This document shows, one piece after another, positions 1-5,229 of a stretch of DNA of 11,724 bases. How positions within the stretch are numbered: the first letter of the stretch is position 1; every line of letters begins with the position of its first letter. The position numbers and the translations under genes are program-made. The notes under the pieces are model-generated. The model did no database searches and was not told the origin of the DNA. It saw only the letters and a list, made by a program, of their open reading frames with translations. This DNA is from an uncultured Methanobrevibacter sp. GTDB lineage: Archaea > Methanobacteriota > Methanobacteria > Methanobacteriales > Methanobacteriaceae. Where the stretch lies: assembly GCF_900316895.1 (NCBI RefSeq), contig NZ_ONER01000050.1:1-11724 (forward strand), in the 5' to 3' direction.

Positions 1-208
1 AAACAATGTAAAAACTTATGAAATATATCAAAATGGACGGTGCCAGATACCTGAGGAAATATTCGTTTAAAGCAACCCCTGATGAGATATCAGTAATTGT
101 CGGAACTGCAATTTCCAAAACAAGAATTGTCATGGCGATTGCAAAAACACCATCAGTAACAGCAGCATGCCTATCATTTGAAGTGTTTAAAAATTTACTT
201 TTAACCAT
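1..208 (-). CDS. TMEM175-like (DUF1211) membrane protein, N-terminal part, runs off the left edge
   Basis: The reverse strand is open from an ATG at 208 to the window edge (69 codons). It carries the signature of the TMEM175/DUF1211 family early in the protein: residues 13-31 read RHAAVTDGVFAIAMTILVL, matching the family pattern R-x3-(F/V)-(S/T)-D-G-V-F-A-I-A in the first membrane helix. A second hydrophobic segment (about residues 55-69) begins before the edge. Known family members are six-helix potassium-permeable channels; most prokaryotic homologues are untested, so the ion is inferred. There is no clear ribosome binding site. A TATA-like TTAAATAG on the reverse strand at 232-239 would place transcription start near the ATG, so the message may be leaderless. 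The gene is divergent from everything to its right. The family assignment is good; the start is less certain. Confidence 0.8.
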   Translation of the reverse strand, partial: MVKSKFLNTSNDRHAAVTDGVFAIAMTILVLEIAVPTITDISSGVALNEYFLRYLAPSILIYFISFYIV

Positions 209-282
209 CAATATAAATAGTGTTGTTTATTCTATTTAATTGTTATTAGAAAAAAATTAATTTTAAAAAAAAGAATAAAAAC

Positions 283-312
283 CAGTTAAATATAATTAAT
301 CTGTTTTAACTG
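283..312. repeat. Inverted repeat in the left intergenic region
   Basis: Perfect 8-bp arms CAGTTAAA (283-290) and TTTAACTG (305-312) are separated by 14 bp of AT-rich DNA that resembles a TATA box on both strands. No T-tract follows, so it reads more like a protein-binding site than a terminator. It lies between the divergent TMEM175-like gene and the rightward genes. What binds it is unknown. Confidence 0.4.
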
Positions 313-365
313 ATTGTTATCTAGTAATTTAATTACAATAATATTTAAATTAAAAGAGAGAGCAT

Positions 366-440
366 ATGAAAAGTATTCTTAATCCCGTTTATGCAATTCA
401 TCCACGACTGAAGAGGCCATGGTATTCTTGCATCATTTAG
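366..440 (+). other. Possible small ORF (24 codons) or gene remnant in the intergenic region
   Basis: A 75-bp island stands out from the very AT-rich DNA around it by its higher G+C. On the plus strand it holds an ATG-to-TAG frame of 24 codons (MKSILNPVYAIHPRLKRPWY...), preceded by a purine-rich GAGAGAG and a TATA-like TTTAAATT at 344-351. On the minus strand another frame ends MASSVVDELHKRD-stop, which also looks protein-like. I recognise neither product. ATGCAA and TTGCAT inside the island could pair into a short stem. It may be a small gene, a small RNA, or the fossil of a lost gene. The rest of the 209-522 gap holds nothing else that I can support apart from the inverted repeat and promoter listed separately. 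Confidence 0.25.
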
Positions 441-482
441 ATAAACTATATCTAACAAAAGATTTAAACATTTAAAATTAGA

Positions 483-490
483 TAAATATA
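483..490 (+). promoter_or_regulatory. Putative TATA box for the KH-domain gene
   Basis: TAAATATA lies about 33 bp before the ATG at 523, which would put transcription start near 512 with a roughly 10-nt leader. The leader holds the weak ribosome binding site GATGAT. This is inferred from spacing and composition only. Confidence 0.4.
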
Positions 491-522
491 ATTAATTCCA
501 ATTTAAAAAAAAAGATGATATT

Positions 523-1140
523 ATGCCAGAAACAGATTATTTAAAAATACCCCAAAATAGAGTAGGGGCATTAATCGGAAGCAACGGTAATGTGAAAAAA
601 TCCATTGAAAAGGCAACCGGAACCATATTGGACATTGACAGTGAGGAAGGTACAGTCTACATCACTCCCCGAGATGATATGGAAGACCCATTGGGAGTCT
701 GGAATGCAAACCATATTGTAAAAGCTGTAGCCCGTGGATTCAACCCGGAAGTTGCCCTCAAGCTTGTAAGCGATGACATTTATCTTGAAGTGATCAGCTT
801 GCCTTTATATATCGGCAAATCCAAAAAGGCCCTTGCAAGACACAAGGGAAGGATTATTGGAAAAGACGGTAAAACACGTGAAATCATCATGGAAATGGCT
901 GAAGTGGACATGGCAATCTATGGAAAAACAGTTTCACTCATAGGTGAAATGGACAACATCATGGTTGCAAAGGAAGCAATTGAAATGATTCTGAACGGAT
1001 CCAGGCACAAATCAGTTTACGGATTTTTAGAACACAAAAAAGAAGACTTGAAAATGAGAGAATTCAAGGACCTTGTCGGAATTGATGATGATAAAATCGA
1101 GTTCAAGGACGGCATCGACTTTGATGAGAAAGATTATTAG
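523..1140 (+). CDS. KH-domain rRNA-processing protein (archaeal Dim2/Pno1 family)
   Basis: A 205-residue protein with two KH RNA-binding domains. KH1 spans about residues 5-65 with its GxxG loop at G19-S-N-G22 (ALIGSNGNVKKSIE). KH2 spans about 100-160 with GxxG at G113-K-D-G116 (RIIGKDGKTREII). The conserved segment NGSRHKSVYGFLE (158-170) follows KH2. This layout is that of archaeal/eukaryotic Dim2/Pno1, a small-subunit assembly factor that binds near the 3' end of 16S/18S rRNA. The last 35 residues are charged and acidic. The gene ends in its own hairpin terminator, and top6B lies 413 bp further on with its own promoter candidates, so the two are probably transcribed separately. In many archaea a RIO kinase and IF1A lie just upstream (recalled); neither is present here. 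The family is firm; the in vivo role is by homology. Confidence 0.9.
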   Translation: MPETDYLKIPQNRVGALIGSNGNVKKSIEKATGTILDIDSEEGTVYITPRDDMEDPLGVWNANHIVKAVARGFNPEVALKLVSDDIYLEVISLPLYIGKSKKALARHKGRIIGKDGKTREIIMEMAEVDMAIYGKTVSLIGEMDNIMVAKEAIEMILNGSRHKSVYGFLEHKKEDLKMREFKDLVGIDDDKIEFKDGIDFDEKDY

Positions 1141-1175
1141 GAGTTGAATGCTCCTAACATATATTTTTTATTTTA
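1138..1175 (+). terminator. Hairpin and T-tract terminator after the KH gene
   Basis: The stem TAGGAG (1138-1143, containing the stop codon) pairs with CTCCTA (1151-1156) around a 7-nt loop. It is followed by T-rich sequence (TTTTTTATTTT), typical of intrinsic termination in methanogens. Confidence 0.65.
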
Positions 1176-1350
1176 AACCTCATAGAAACTTTTTTTAAAA
1201 TTAAAACAATTTTATAAACTCAGACAACTTTTTTTCTAATGGAAATATAAATTCATATCAAATCAAATTTCACCTATCAAAGAAATATTACACATATAAA
1301 TCAATTAAAATAATACTTTCCTATAAAAATTATGTCATTACTTGAAAACT

Positions 1351-1398
1351 TTTATATACTGTAACCAACATATATAGATAACATAGTGTAAATACTAT
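1351..1398 (+). promoter_or_regulatory. Strong upstream promoter candidate with an inverted repeat at the predicted start site
   Basis: GAAAAC followed by TTTATATA (1351-1358) is close to an ideal archaeal BRE plus TATA box. Transcription would begin near 1382. At that place lies an inverted repeat, ATAGT (1383-1387) and ACTAT (1394-1398), followed by a T-run. The start is about 170 bp before the top6B start codon. It could drive a long top6B leader, a short RNA ending at the T-run, or be controlled by a repressor bound over the start site. In the 1176-1553 gap I see this, the second promoter at 1497, and otherwise only AT-rich DNA without a convincing gene. Confidence 0.45.
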
Positions 1399-1496
1399 AT
1401 TTTTTACATGTTTTTAAATTATTATTTTACCATATATTTAGATGAGACAGATAGGGTAGGGTATGAATATTACTTTTCAAATGCTCTCTCACTTTA

Positions 1497-1506
1497 TTTA
1501 AATATA
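1497..1506 (+). promoter_or_regulatory. Proximal promoter candidate of the top6B-top6A operon
   Basis: TTTAAATATA fits the archaeal TATA consensus and would start transcription near 1528. That leaves a leader of about 25 nt containing the AGGAGG ribosome binding site at 1541-1546. Confidence 0.5.
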
Positions 1507-1553
1507 GTAATCATAATAAATTTAATCATATCAATCATGAAGGAGGAAAAATT

Positions 1554-3254
1554 TTGGCTCAACAAGGAATTGATTGGGATGAGGATTTTGACAGACTGAC
1601 TCCATCCCAATTCTTTAGAAAGAACAAGCAGATGTTAGGATTTACTGGAAAAATCCGTTCATTGACTATCGTTTTCCACGAACTGATTACAAACAGTTTT
1701 GATGCATGTGAAGAAGCTGGAATATTGCCAGATATCGACATCGAATTAAAACGTGTTGACAAGGAACATTACATCTTAAGACATAAGGATAACGGACCTG
1801 GTATCCCTGAAGACTACGTAATGCAGGTATACTGTATGATGTTTGCAGGATCCAAGTTCAGAAACATCCAATCCAGAGGACAACAAGGTTTAGGTTGTAG
1901 TGGATGTGTGCTTTTATCACAAATGACTACAGGTAAGCCAGCTCATGTAATTTCATGCTACAAAGAGGGCGATGAAATCAAAGGAGTTAAGATGAAGTTC
2001 CAGATGGATGTTGAAAACAACCGTGGAATTTTAATGGAAAGGGAAGATTATCCTGCAGAACAAACCGGAGTATGCATTGAATTACAGTTTAAAGATGTGT
2101 CATACTCTCTTGCAGAACAAGGTGCATTCGAATACATCAGAAGAACCATGATCGGAAACCCTCACGCAAAAATCACTTTCAGAGATCCATCCGGACACAA
2201 ATACATCTTCAAAAGAGCTGCAAACGTTGTTCCGGTACAGCCTAAAGAAGTGCTCCCTCACCCTAAAGGTGTGAGTGCTGACGATTTAATGACCATGGCA
2301 AAAAATACCGACAGCAGAAGATACAAAAGCATGCTGACCTCATCAATGTCAAGGATGTCCAATAAAAGAGTTGATGAAATTGCCGAAATGACCGGAATTG
2401 ACATGAACAAACGTCCGAAAGCCATGACATTCCCTGAAGCGGAAGCTATCGTTCACTGCTTCAAGAAAATGAAATTCATGGCCCCTCCAACAGACGGACT
2501 TATACCAATCGGATCAGAACAAGTGGAAAAAGGTATGAAACAAATCCTTAAACCTGAGTTTGTTACAACAATTACCAGAAAGCCTGTAACCTATCAAGGT
2601 GGTGTTTCATTCATTATTGAAGCAGGTCTTGCATATGGTGGAGATGCAGGAAGAGTTGTTAATGAGAAAAGAAAATCTGAAATCATGAGATTTGCAAACA
2701 GAGTTCCATTAACATTCGATGCAGGAAGCTGTGCAATTACAGAAGCTCTCAAAAGTATTGACTGGAAACGTTATGGTTTGAAAGACATGGACAATACTCC
2801 ATTGACTTTATTTGTAAATATTATCTCAACTCAAGTACCATATCTCTCAACAGGTAAACAGAGTGTATCCCCTGAGCCAGAAATCGTTCATGAAATCAGA
2901 CAAGCAACCATGAAACTAGCACGTAAATTGCAAAAACATATCAGAGCCAAAAGAGCGGCAAAAGAAAAGGAAAAACGTTCAAAAGTATTTGAAGAATATG
3001 TTCCTGTCATCATTGAAGAAGCTGCAAAACTCGGTGAAACCGGAGTTCCTGAATATCATGAAGTGCTAGCAAAAGTAACCAAAAGGGCTCTTGCAGAACT
3101 GCTTGGTGAAAAAGTTGAAGAGGAAGAGGAAGAAGAAGAACTTGATGCAATCATCATGGAAGAAGTTGACGAATTTGGCCATACAGTTGAAGAGGGCCAA
3201 TCCGCATTAGACAGCTTCAAGGAAGATGATGTTGAAGATGGTTTTGAGGACTAG
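1554..3254 (+). CDS. top6B: DNA topoisomerase VI subunit B (ATPase subunit)
   Basis: The ATP-driven gate of the type IIB topoisomerase Top6A2B2, which passes one DNA duplex through another to relax supercoils and decatenate chromosomes. The 566 residues show the GHKL/Bergerat ATP fold: ELITNSFDACEE (43-54, with E43, N47 and D50), DNGPGIPE (79-86) and GQQGLGCSG (109-117). An H2TH region lies at about 235-305. A transducer domain (about 310-470) carries the catalytic 'switch' lysine K435 in STGKQSV. The C-terminus (521-566) is strongly acidic with a run of glutamates. The start is TTG at 1554, chosen because a strong AGGAGG site lies 7 nt before it and because the protein begins here in phase with the family's N-terminus. 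No ATG lies in frame nearby upstream. Its stop lies 9 bp before top6A, so the two subunits are co-transcribed. Confidence 0.97.
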   Translation: MAQQGIDWDEDFDRLTPSQFFRKNKQMLGFTGKIRSLTIVFHELITNSFDACEEAGILPDIDIELKRVDKEHYILRHKDNGPGIPEDYVMQVYCMMFAGSKFRNIQSRGQQGLGCSGCVLLSQMTTGKPAHVISCYKEGDEIKGVKMKFQMDVENNRGILMEREDYPAEQTGVCIELQFKDVSYSLAEQGAFEYIRRTMIGNPHAKITFRDPSGHKYIFKRAANVVPVQPKEVLPHPKGVSADDLMTMAKNTDSRRYKSMLTSSMSRMSNKRVDEIAEMTGIDMNKRPKAMTFPEAEAIVHCFKKMKFMAPPTDGLIPIGSEQVEKGMKQILKPEFVTTITRKPVTYQGGVSFIIEAGLAYGGDAGRVVNEKRKSEIMRFANRVPLTFDAGSCAITEALKSIDWKRYGLKDMDNTPLTLFVNIISTQVPYLSTGKQSVSPEPEIVHEIRQATMKLARKLQKHIRAKRAAKEKEKRSKVFEEYVPVIIEEAAKLGETGVPEYHEVLAKVTKRALAELLGEKVEEEEEEEELDAIIMEEVDEFGHTVEEGQSALDSFKEDDVEDGFED

Positions 3255-3263
3255 GTGATTTAG

Positions 3264-4355
3264 ATGGCTGAAAAAAGAGGACAATCACATAAAGAAAAAA
3301 GAAAAGAATACACATTCAATAAGCTCAAAGGATTAGGTCAAGAGATTATTGAAGACATAGAAAAAAATAAAGTTCCTTCTGTTAGAGTTCCATCCCGTGG
3401 TACTGGAAACATTGTTTATGATGAAGCCAAAAGATACTATGTTTTAGGTGACAGATACGGTAAAAGGTCTTTAGGTAATGTAAAACAGATCAGAAAAATG
3501 GGTCAAATGGTTTATGTGGCTAACTTCTGTAAGGATTTGGTTGCTCGTGAAAAAACCGCTACCATCAGGGAAATGTATTATGTTTCCGAAGGTTGGGGAA
3601 TCAGTTTCAAAAACCAGCAGGAATCAAACATTGTTGGGGAAGACCTGGAAGTAACTTTAGGTACTACACGTGAAGATTTAGGATTAATGCCTGAAGAAGA
3701 CGGTGCATCAGTTTATGGAGACCTGACTTTGCTTGATGAAGTTGAAATCAATGCTGCAAAGATGGGAAAATCAGGTTATACCATCTCACCTACAATAGAC
3801 CAGGTGGATTTCCTTGACCATAATGTTGATAAGGTATTGGCAGTGGAAACCATGGGAATGTTCCACAGATTAGTACAGGAAAATGCTCATGAAAGATTTA
3901 ACTGTTTGATTGTTGGGCTTAAAGGACAGGCTGCACGTGCTACAAGAAGATTCCTTAAAAGAGTCAATACAGAACTTAACTTACCAGTATATATCTGTAA
4001 CGACGGAGACCCTTGGGGATTCCACATTGCACAGGTAATTATTTCCGGAAGTGCAAAATTGGCTCACGTTAACAAGGATCTTGCAACTCCTGACGCTAAA
4101 TTCATTGGAGTGACAGCATCCGACATCATCAATTATGACCTGCCAACAGATAAACTCAAAGATGTTGACGTGCTAAGGCTTAAAGAGCTTTCTAAAGACC
4201 CAAGGTATAAAGATGATTTCTGGCAAACAGAAATTAAAAAGATGCTTAAAATCGGTAAAAAAGCAGAACAGCAATCTTTCTCAAAATATGGTCTCGAATA
4301 CGTTGTAGACGAATATTTCCCAGCTAAATTTGAGGAAATGGAAAATCAAGCATAG
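3264..4355 (+). CDS. top6A: DNA topoisomerase VI subunit A (DNA-cleaving, Spo11-like subunit)
   Basis: The cleavage subunit of topoisomerase VI, homologous to the meiotic recombinase Spo11. It makes a double-strand break with each tyrosine covalently linked to a 5' end. In the 363 residues the winged-helix (CAP-like) domain contains TIREMYYVSE, with the likely catalytic tyrosine Y106 (the second Y, aligned with the RDIFY tyrosine of Spo11). The Toprim metal-binding domain follows, with E195 (VLAVET) and the D247-G-D249 pair in NDGDPWG. Length is normal for the family. The ribosome binding site AGGTGAT (3253-3259) overlaps the top6B stop codon and lies 4 nt before the ATG, a sign of translational coupling that would keep subunit amounts matched. 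A T-rich terminator follows the stop. Confidence 0.97.
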   Translation: MAEKRGQSHKEKRKEYTFNKLKGLGQEIIEDIEKNKVPSVRVPSRGTGNIVYDEAKRYYVLGDRYGKRSLGNVKQIRKMGQMVYVANFCKDLVAREKTATIREMYYVSEGWGISFKNQQESNIVGEDLEVTLGTTREDLGLMPEEDGASVYGDLTLLDEVEINAAKMGKSGYTISPTIDQVDFLDHNVDKVLAVETMGMFHRLVQENAHERFNCLIVGLKGQAARATRRFLKRVNTELNLPVYICNDGDPWGFHIAQVIISGSAKLAHVNKDLATPDAKFIGVTASDIINYDLPTDKLKDVDVLRLKELSKDPRYKDDFWQTEIKKMLKIGKKAEQQSFSKYGLEYVVDEYFPAKFEEMENQA

Positions 4356-4365
4356 TCTTGAAATT

Positions 4366-4392
4366 TTCCTTCTTTTTTTATTTTTTTATTTT
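4366..4392 (+). terminator. T-rich terminator of the top6 operon
   Basis: Directly after top6A the plus strand reads CCTTC followed by two T7 runs and another T4 run, a poly-U type archaeal terminator without an obvious strong hairpin. Confidence 0.5.
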
Positions 4393-4450
4393 ATAAATAA
4401 TTTAAAAATTAGTGAATTATTCTTATTTAATAGAATAATGGAATTATATA

Positions 4451-4473
4451 AGCTAAAGAACAATTCTTCAGCT
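4451..4473. terminator. Hairpin between the convergent top6A and STAS genes
   Basis: Arms AGCTAAAGAA (4451-4460) and TTCTTCAGCT (4464-4473) flank a 3-nt loop. Read on the minus strand the single mismatch becomes a G-U wobble, so the hairpin is better formed in the transcript of the leftward STAS gene, whose stop is 12 nt away. On the plus strand it is followed by a T5 run. It probably helps terminate the STAS message, or blocks read-through from either side. Confidence 0.4.
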
Positions 4474-4484
4474 AAAAAATCTTT

Positions 4485-4781
4485 TTATTCTAGATTTAAA
4501 ATTTTATCAAAGCCTGACATTACAAGAATCTCATTAATAGTATCATTGACTTTAATGACAAATGGAATGCCCTGAGGTTTTAGTTTTTTTTCAGTTCCAA
4601 TCAAAACCCTTAAACCTGCACTTGAAATATATTCCAAATCACTGAAATCAACGATTAAAGAATCAAAATTACCCATTTCATCGGTAATTTCATTTTCAAA
4701 ATCAGGAGCGGTTACTGTGTCAATTTTACCTTCAGCAATAATAGTCAATTCTTTACCATCATAATTTTTTGTAAGATTCAT
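4485..4781 (-). CDS. STAS-domain protein (anti-sigma factor antagonist-like)
   Basis: About 98 residues consisting of one STAS domain. The diagnostic segment is DFSDLEYISSAGLRVLIG, in which the serine just before A-G-L aligns with the phosphorylated serine of SpoIIAA/RsbV. In bacteria such proteins bind a serine-kinase anti-sigma factor. Archaea lack sigma factors, so here the partner is more likely an RsbW-type kinase or a phosphatase in a partner-switching pathway, but none is encoded in the window. I place the start at 4781 because a perfect GGTGAT lies 3 nt upstream and the domain begins soon after. An in-frame ATG at 4805 would add eight residues but has no ribosome binding site. The gene is divergent from the CsoR repressor gene, with about 115 bp shared between them. 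Confidence 0.85.
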   Translation of the reverse strand: MNLTKNYDGKELTIIAEGKIDTVTAPDFENEITDEMGNFDSLIVDFSDLEYISSAGLRVLIGTEKKLKPQGIPFVIKVNDTINEILVMSGFDKILNLE

Positions 4782-4817
4782 CATATCACCAATAATATCC
4801 TTCATATATGTATTTGG

Positions 4818-4870
4818 AATTCAAACATATAATTTTTTCCAAAATATTTATATACTAATTCGAACATATA
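4818..4870. repeat. Direct repeat flanking the shared TATA region
   Basis: AATTCAAACATATA (4818-4831) and AATTCGAACATATA (4857-4870) match at 13 of 14 positions, 39 bp apart, and sit on either side of the TATA element at 4845-4854. The second copy runs into the CsoR operator. They could be binding sites for a further regulator, or the trace of a small duplication. Confidence 0.45.
4845..4854. promoter_or_regulatory. Probable bidirectional TATA element for the csoR and STAS genes
   Basis: TATTTATATA reads as TTTATATA on the plus strand (start near 4877, inside the CsoR operator) and as TATATAAATA on the minus strand (start near 4823, before the STAS gene). It is the only good TATA element between the two divergent genes. 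Its use in both directions is inferred. Confidence 0.55.
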
Positions 4871-4884
4871 CCCCCTATGGTATA
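4867..4884. promoter_or_regulatory. CsoR-type operator 1, upstream of the repressor gene
   Basis: The palindrome TATACC-CCCTAT-GGTATA has perfect 6-bp arms and resembles known CsoR operators (ATACCCC...GGGGTAT). It overlaps the predicted transcription start of the repressor gene, 20 bp downstream of the TATA box, so bound repressor should block initiation. The same arms and the same 6-bp spacing recur at 5188-5205. Confidence 0.8.
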
Positions 4885-4896
4885 GGATGTGATAAT

Positions 4897-5169
4897 ATGA
4901 AAGAATGTATGGACAGTGAAAATTTACATAGAAGACTTAAAAAAATCATCGGCCAGATTAATGCCATTGACCGAATGATTGATGAGGACATTCCATGTGA
5001 ACAAATATTAATGCAGGTTAATGCATCCAAATCAGCATTGCATAAGGTCGGACACATCATTGTTGAAGGACATCTTGAACATTGCGTGAAACAGGCCATT
5101 GAAGAGAAAGATGCTGATGAGGCCATAAGTGACATTTCAACAATTTTGGAATATTATTCCAGACTTTAA
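4897..5169 (+). CDS. csoR: CsoR-family metal-sensing transcriptional repressor
   Basis: A 90-residue all-helical DUF156 protein, normal length for the family, probably a DNA-binding tetramer that lets go of its operator when metal binds. The family core is clear: RLKKIIGQINAIDRMIDED (13-31). The metal-site residues are C34, H59 and C63 (in EGHLEHC), the Cys-His-Cys set of Cu(I)-sensing CsoR; the nickel/cobalt (RcnR) and persulfide (CstR) types differ. An extra cysteine, C4, lies near the N-terminus. The ATG is preceded by AGGATGTGAT, a GGTGAT-like site. The gene has a CsoR-type operator over its own promoter and another before the next gene, so it is expected to repress itself and the efflux ATPase. 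The symbol is given by family; copper specificity is inferred. Confidence 0.9.
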   Translation: MKECMDSENLHRRLKKIIGQINAIDRMIDEDIPCEQILMQVNASKSALHKVGHIIVEGHLEHCVKQAIEEKDADEAISDISTILEYYSRL

Positions 5170-5173
5170 TTTT

Positions 5174-5184
5174 TTTTAAAGTAA
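5174..5184 (+). promoter_or_regulatory. Possible TATA element of the ATPase gene
   Basis: The T-run after the csoR stop leads into TTTAAAGTAAC, a poor TATA match about 50 bp before the ATPase ATG. Start would fall near 5205, at the end of operator 2. The T-run could equally be a weak terminator of the csoR message. Confidence 0.3.
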
Positions 5185-5187
5185 CCT

Positions 5188-5205
5188 TATACCCTATGGG
5201 GTATA
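5188..5205. promoter_or_regulatory. CsoR-type operator 2, upstream of the ATPase gene
   Basis: TATACCC-TATG-GGGTATA is a perfect palindrome with 7-bp arms. It can also be read with the same TATACC-N6-GGTATA spacing as operator 1. It lies 24 bp before the ATPase start, where a repressor would block initiation or early elongation. Having the same element twice, only around a CsoR-family gene and a heavy-metal pump, makes the operator call strong. Confidence 0.82.
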
Positions 5206-5229
5206 CCTATACAATCGGGGTTGATTAAA

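Noticed and set aside
18..239. Plus-strand open frame of 73 codons at the left end
   Set aside because: The opposite strand encodes the conserved TMEM175/DUF1211 signature here, so the plus-strand frame is its shadow.
391..436. Possible C/D-box or other structured small RNA in the 366-440 island
   Set aside because: A CTGA is present, but no proper C box (RTGATGA) is placed correctly, and the only stem is 6 bp, so I do not call an RNA gene.
1408..1599. Plus-strand open frame of 63 codons upstream of and overlapping the top6B start
   Set aside because: It runs out of frame into top6B, has no ribosome binding site, and its composition is that of AT-rich intergenic DNA. It was considered as a leader peptide, without support.
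4330..4575. Plus-strand open frame of 81 codons after top6A
   Set aside because: It overlaps the top6A end, the T-rich terminator and the STAS gene; its phenylalanine-rich start is just the T-tract translated.
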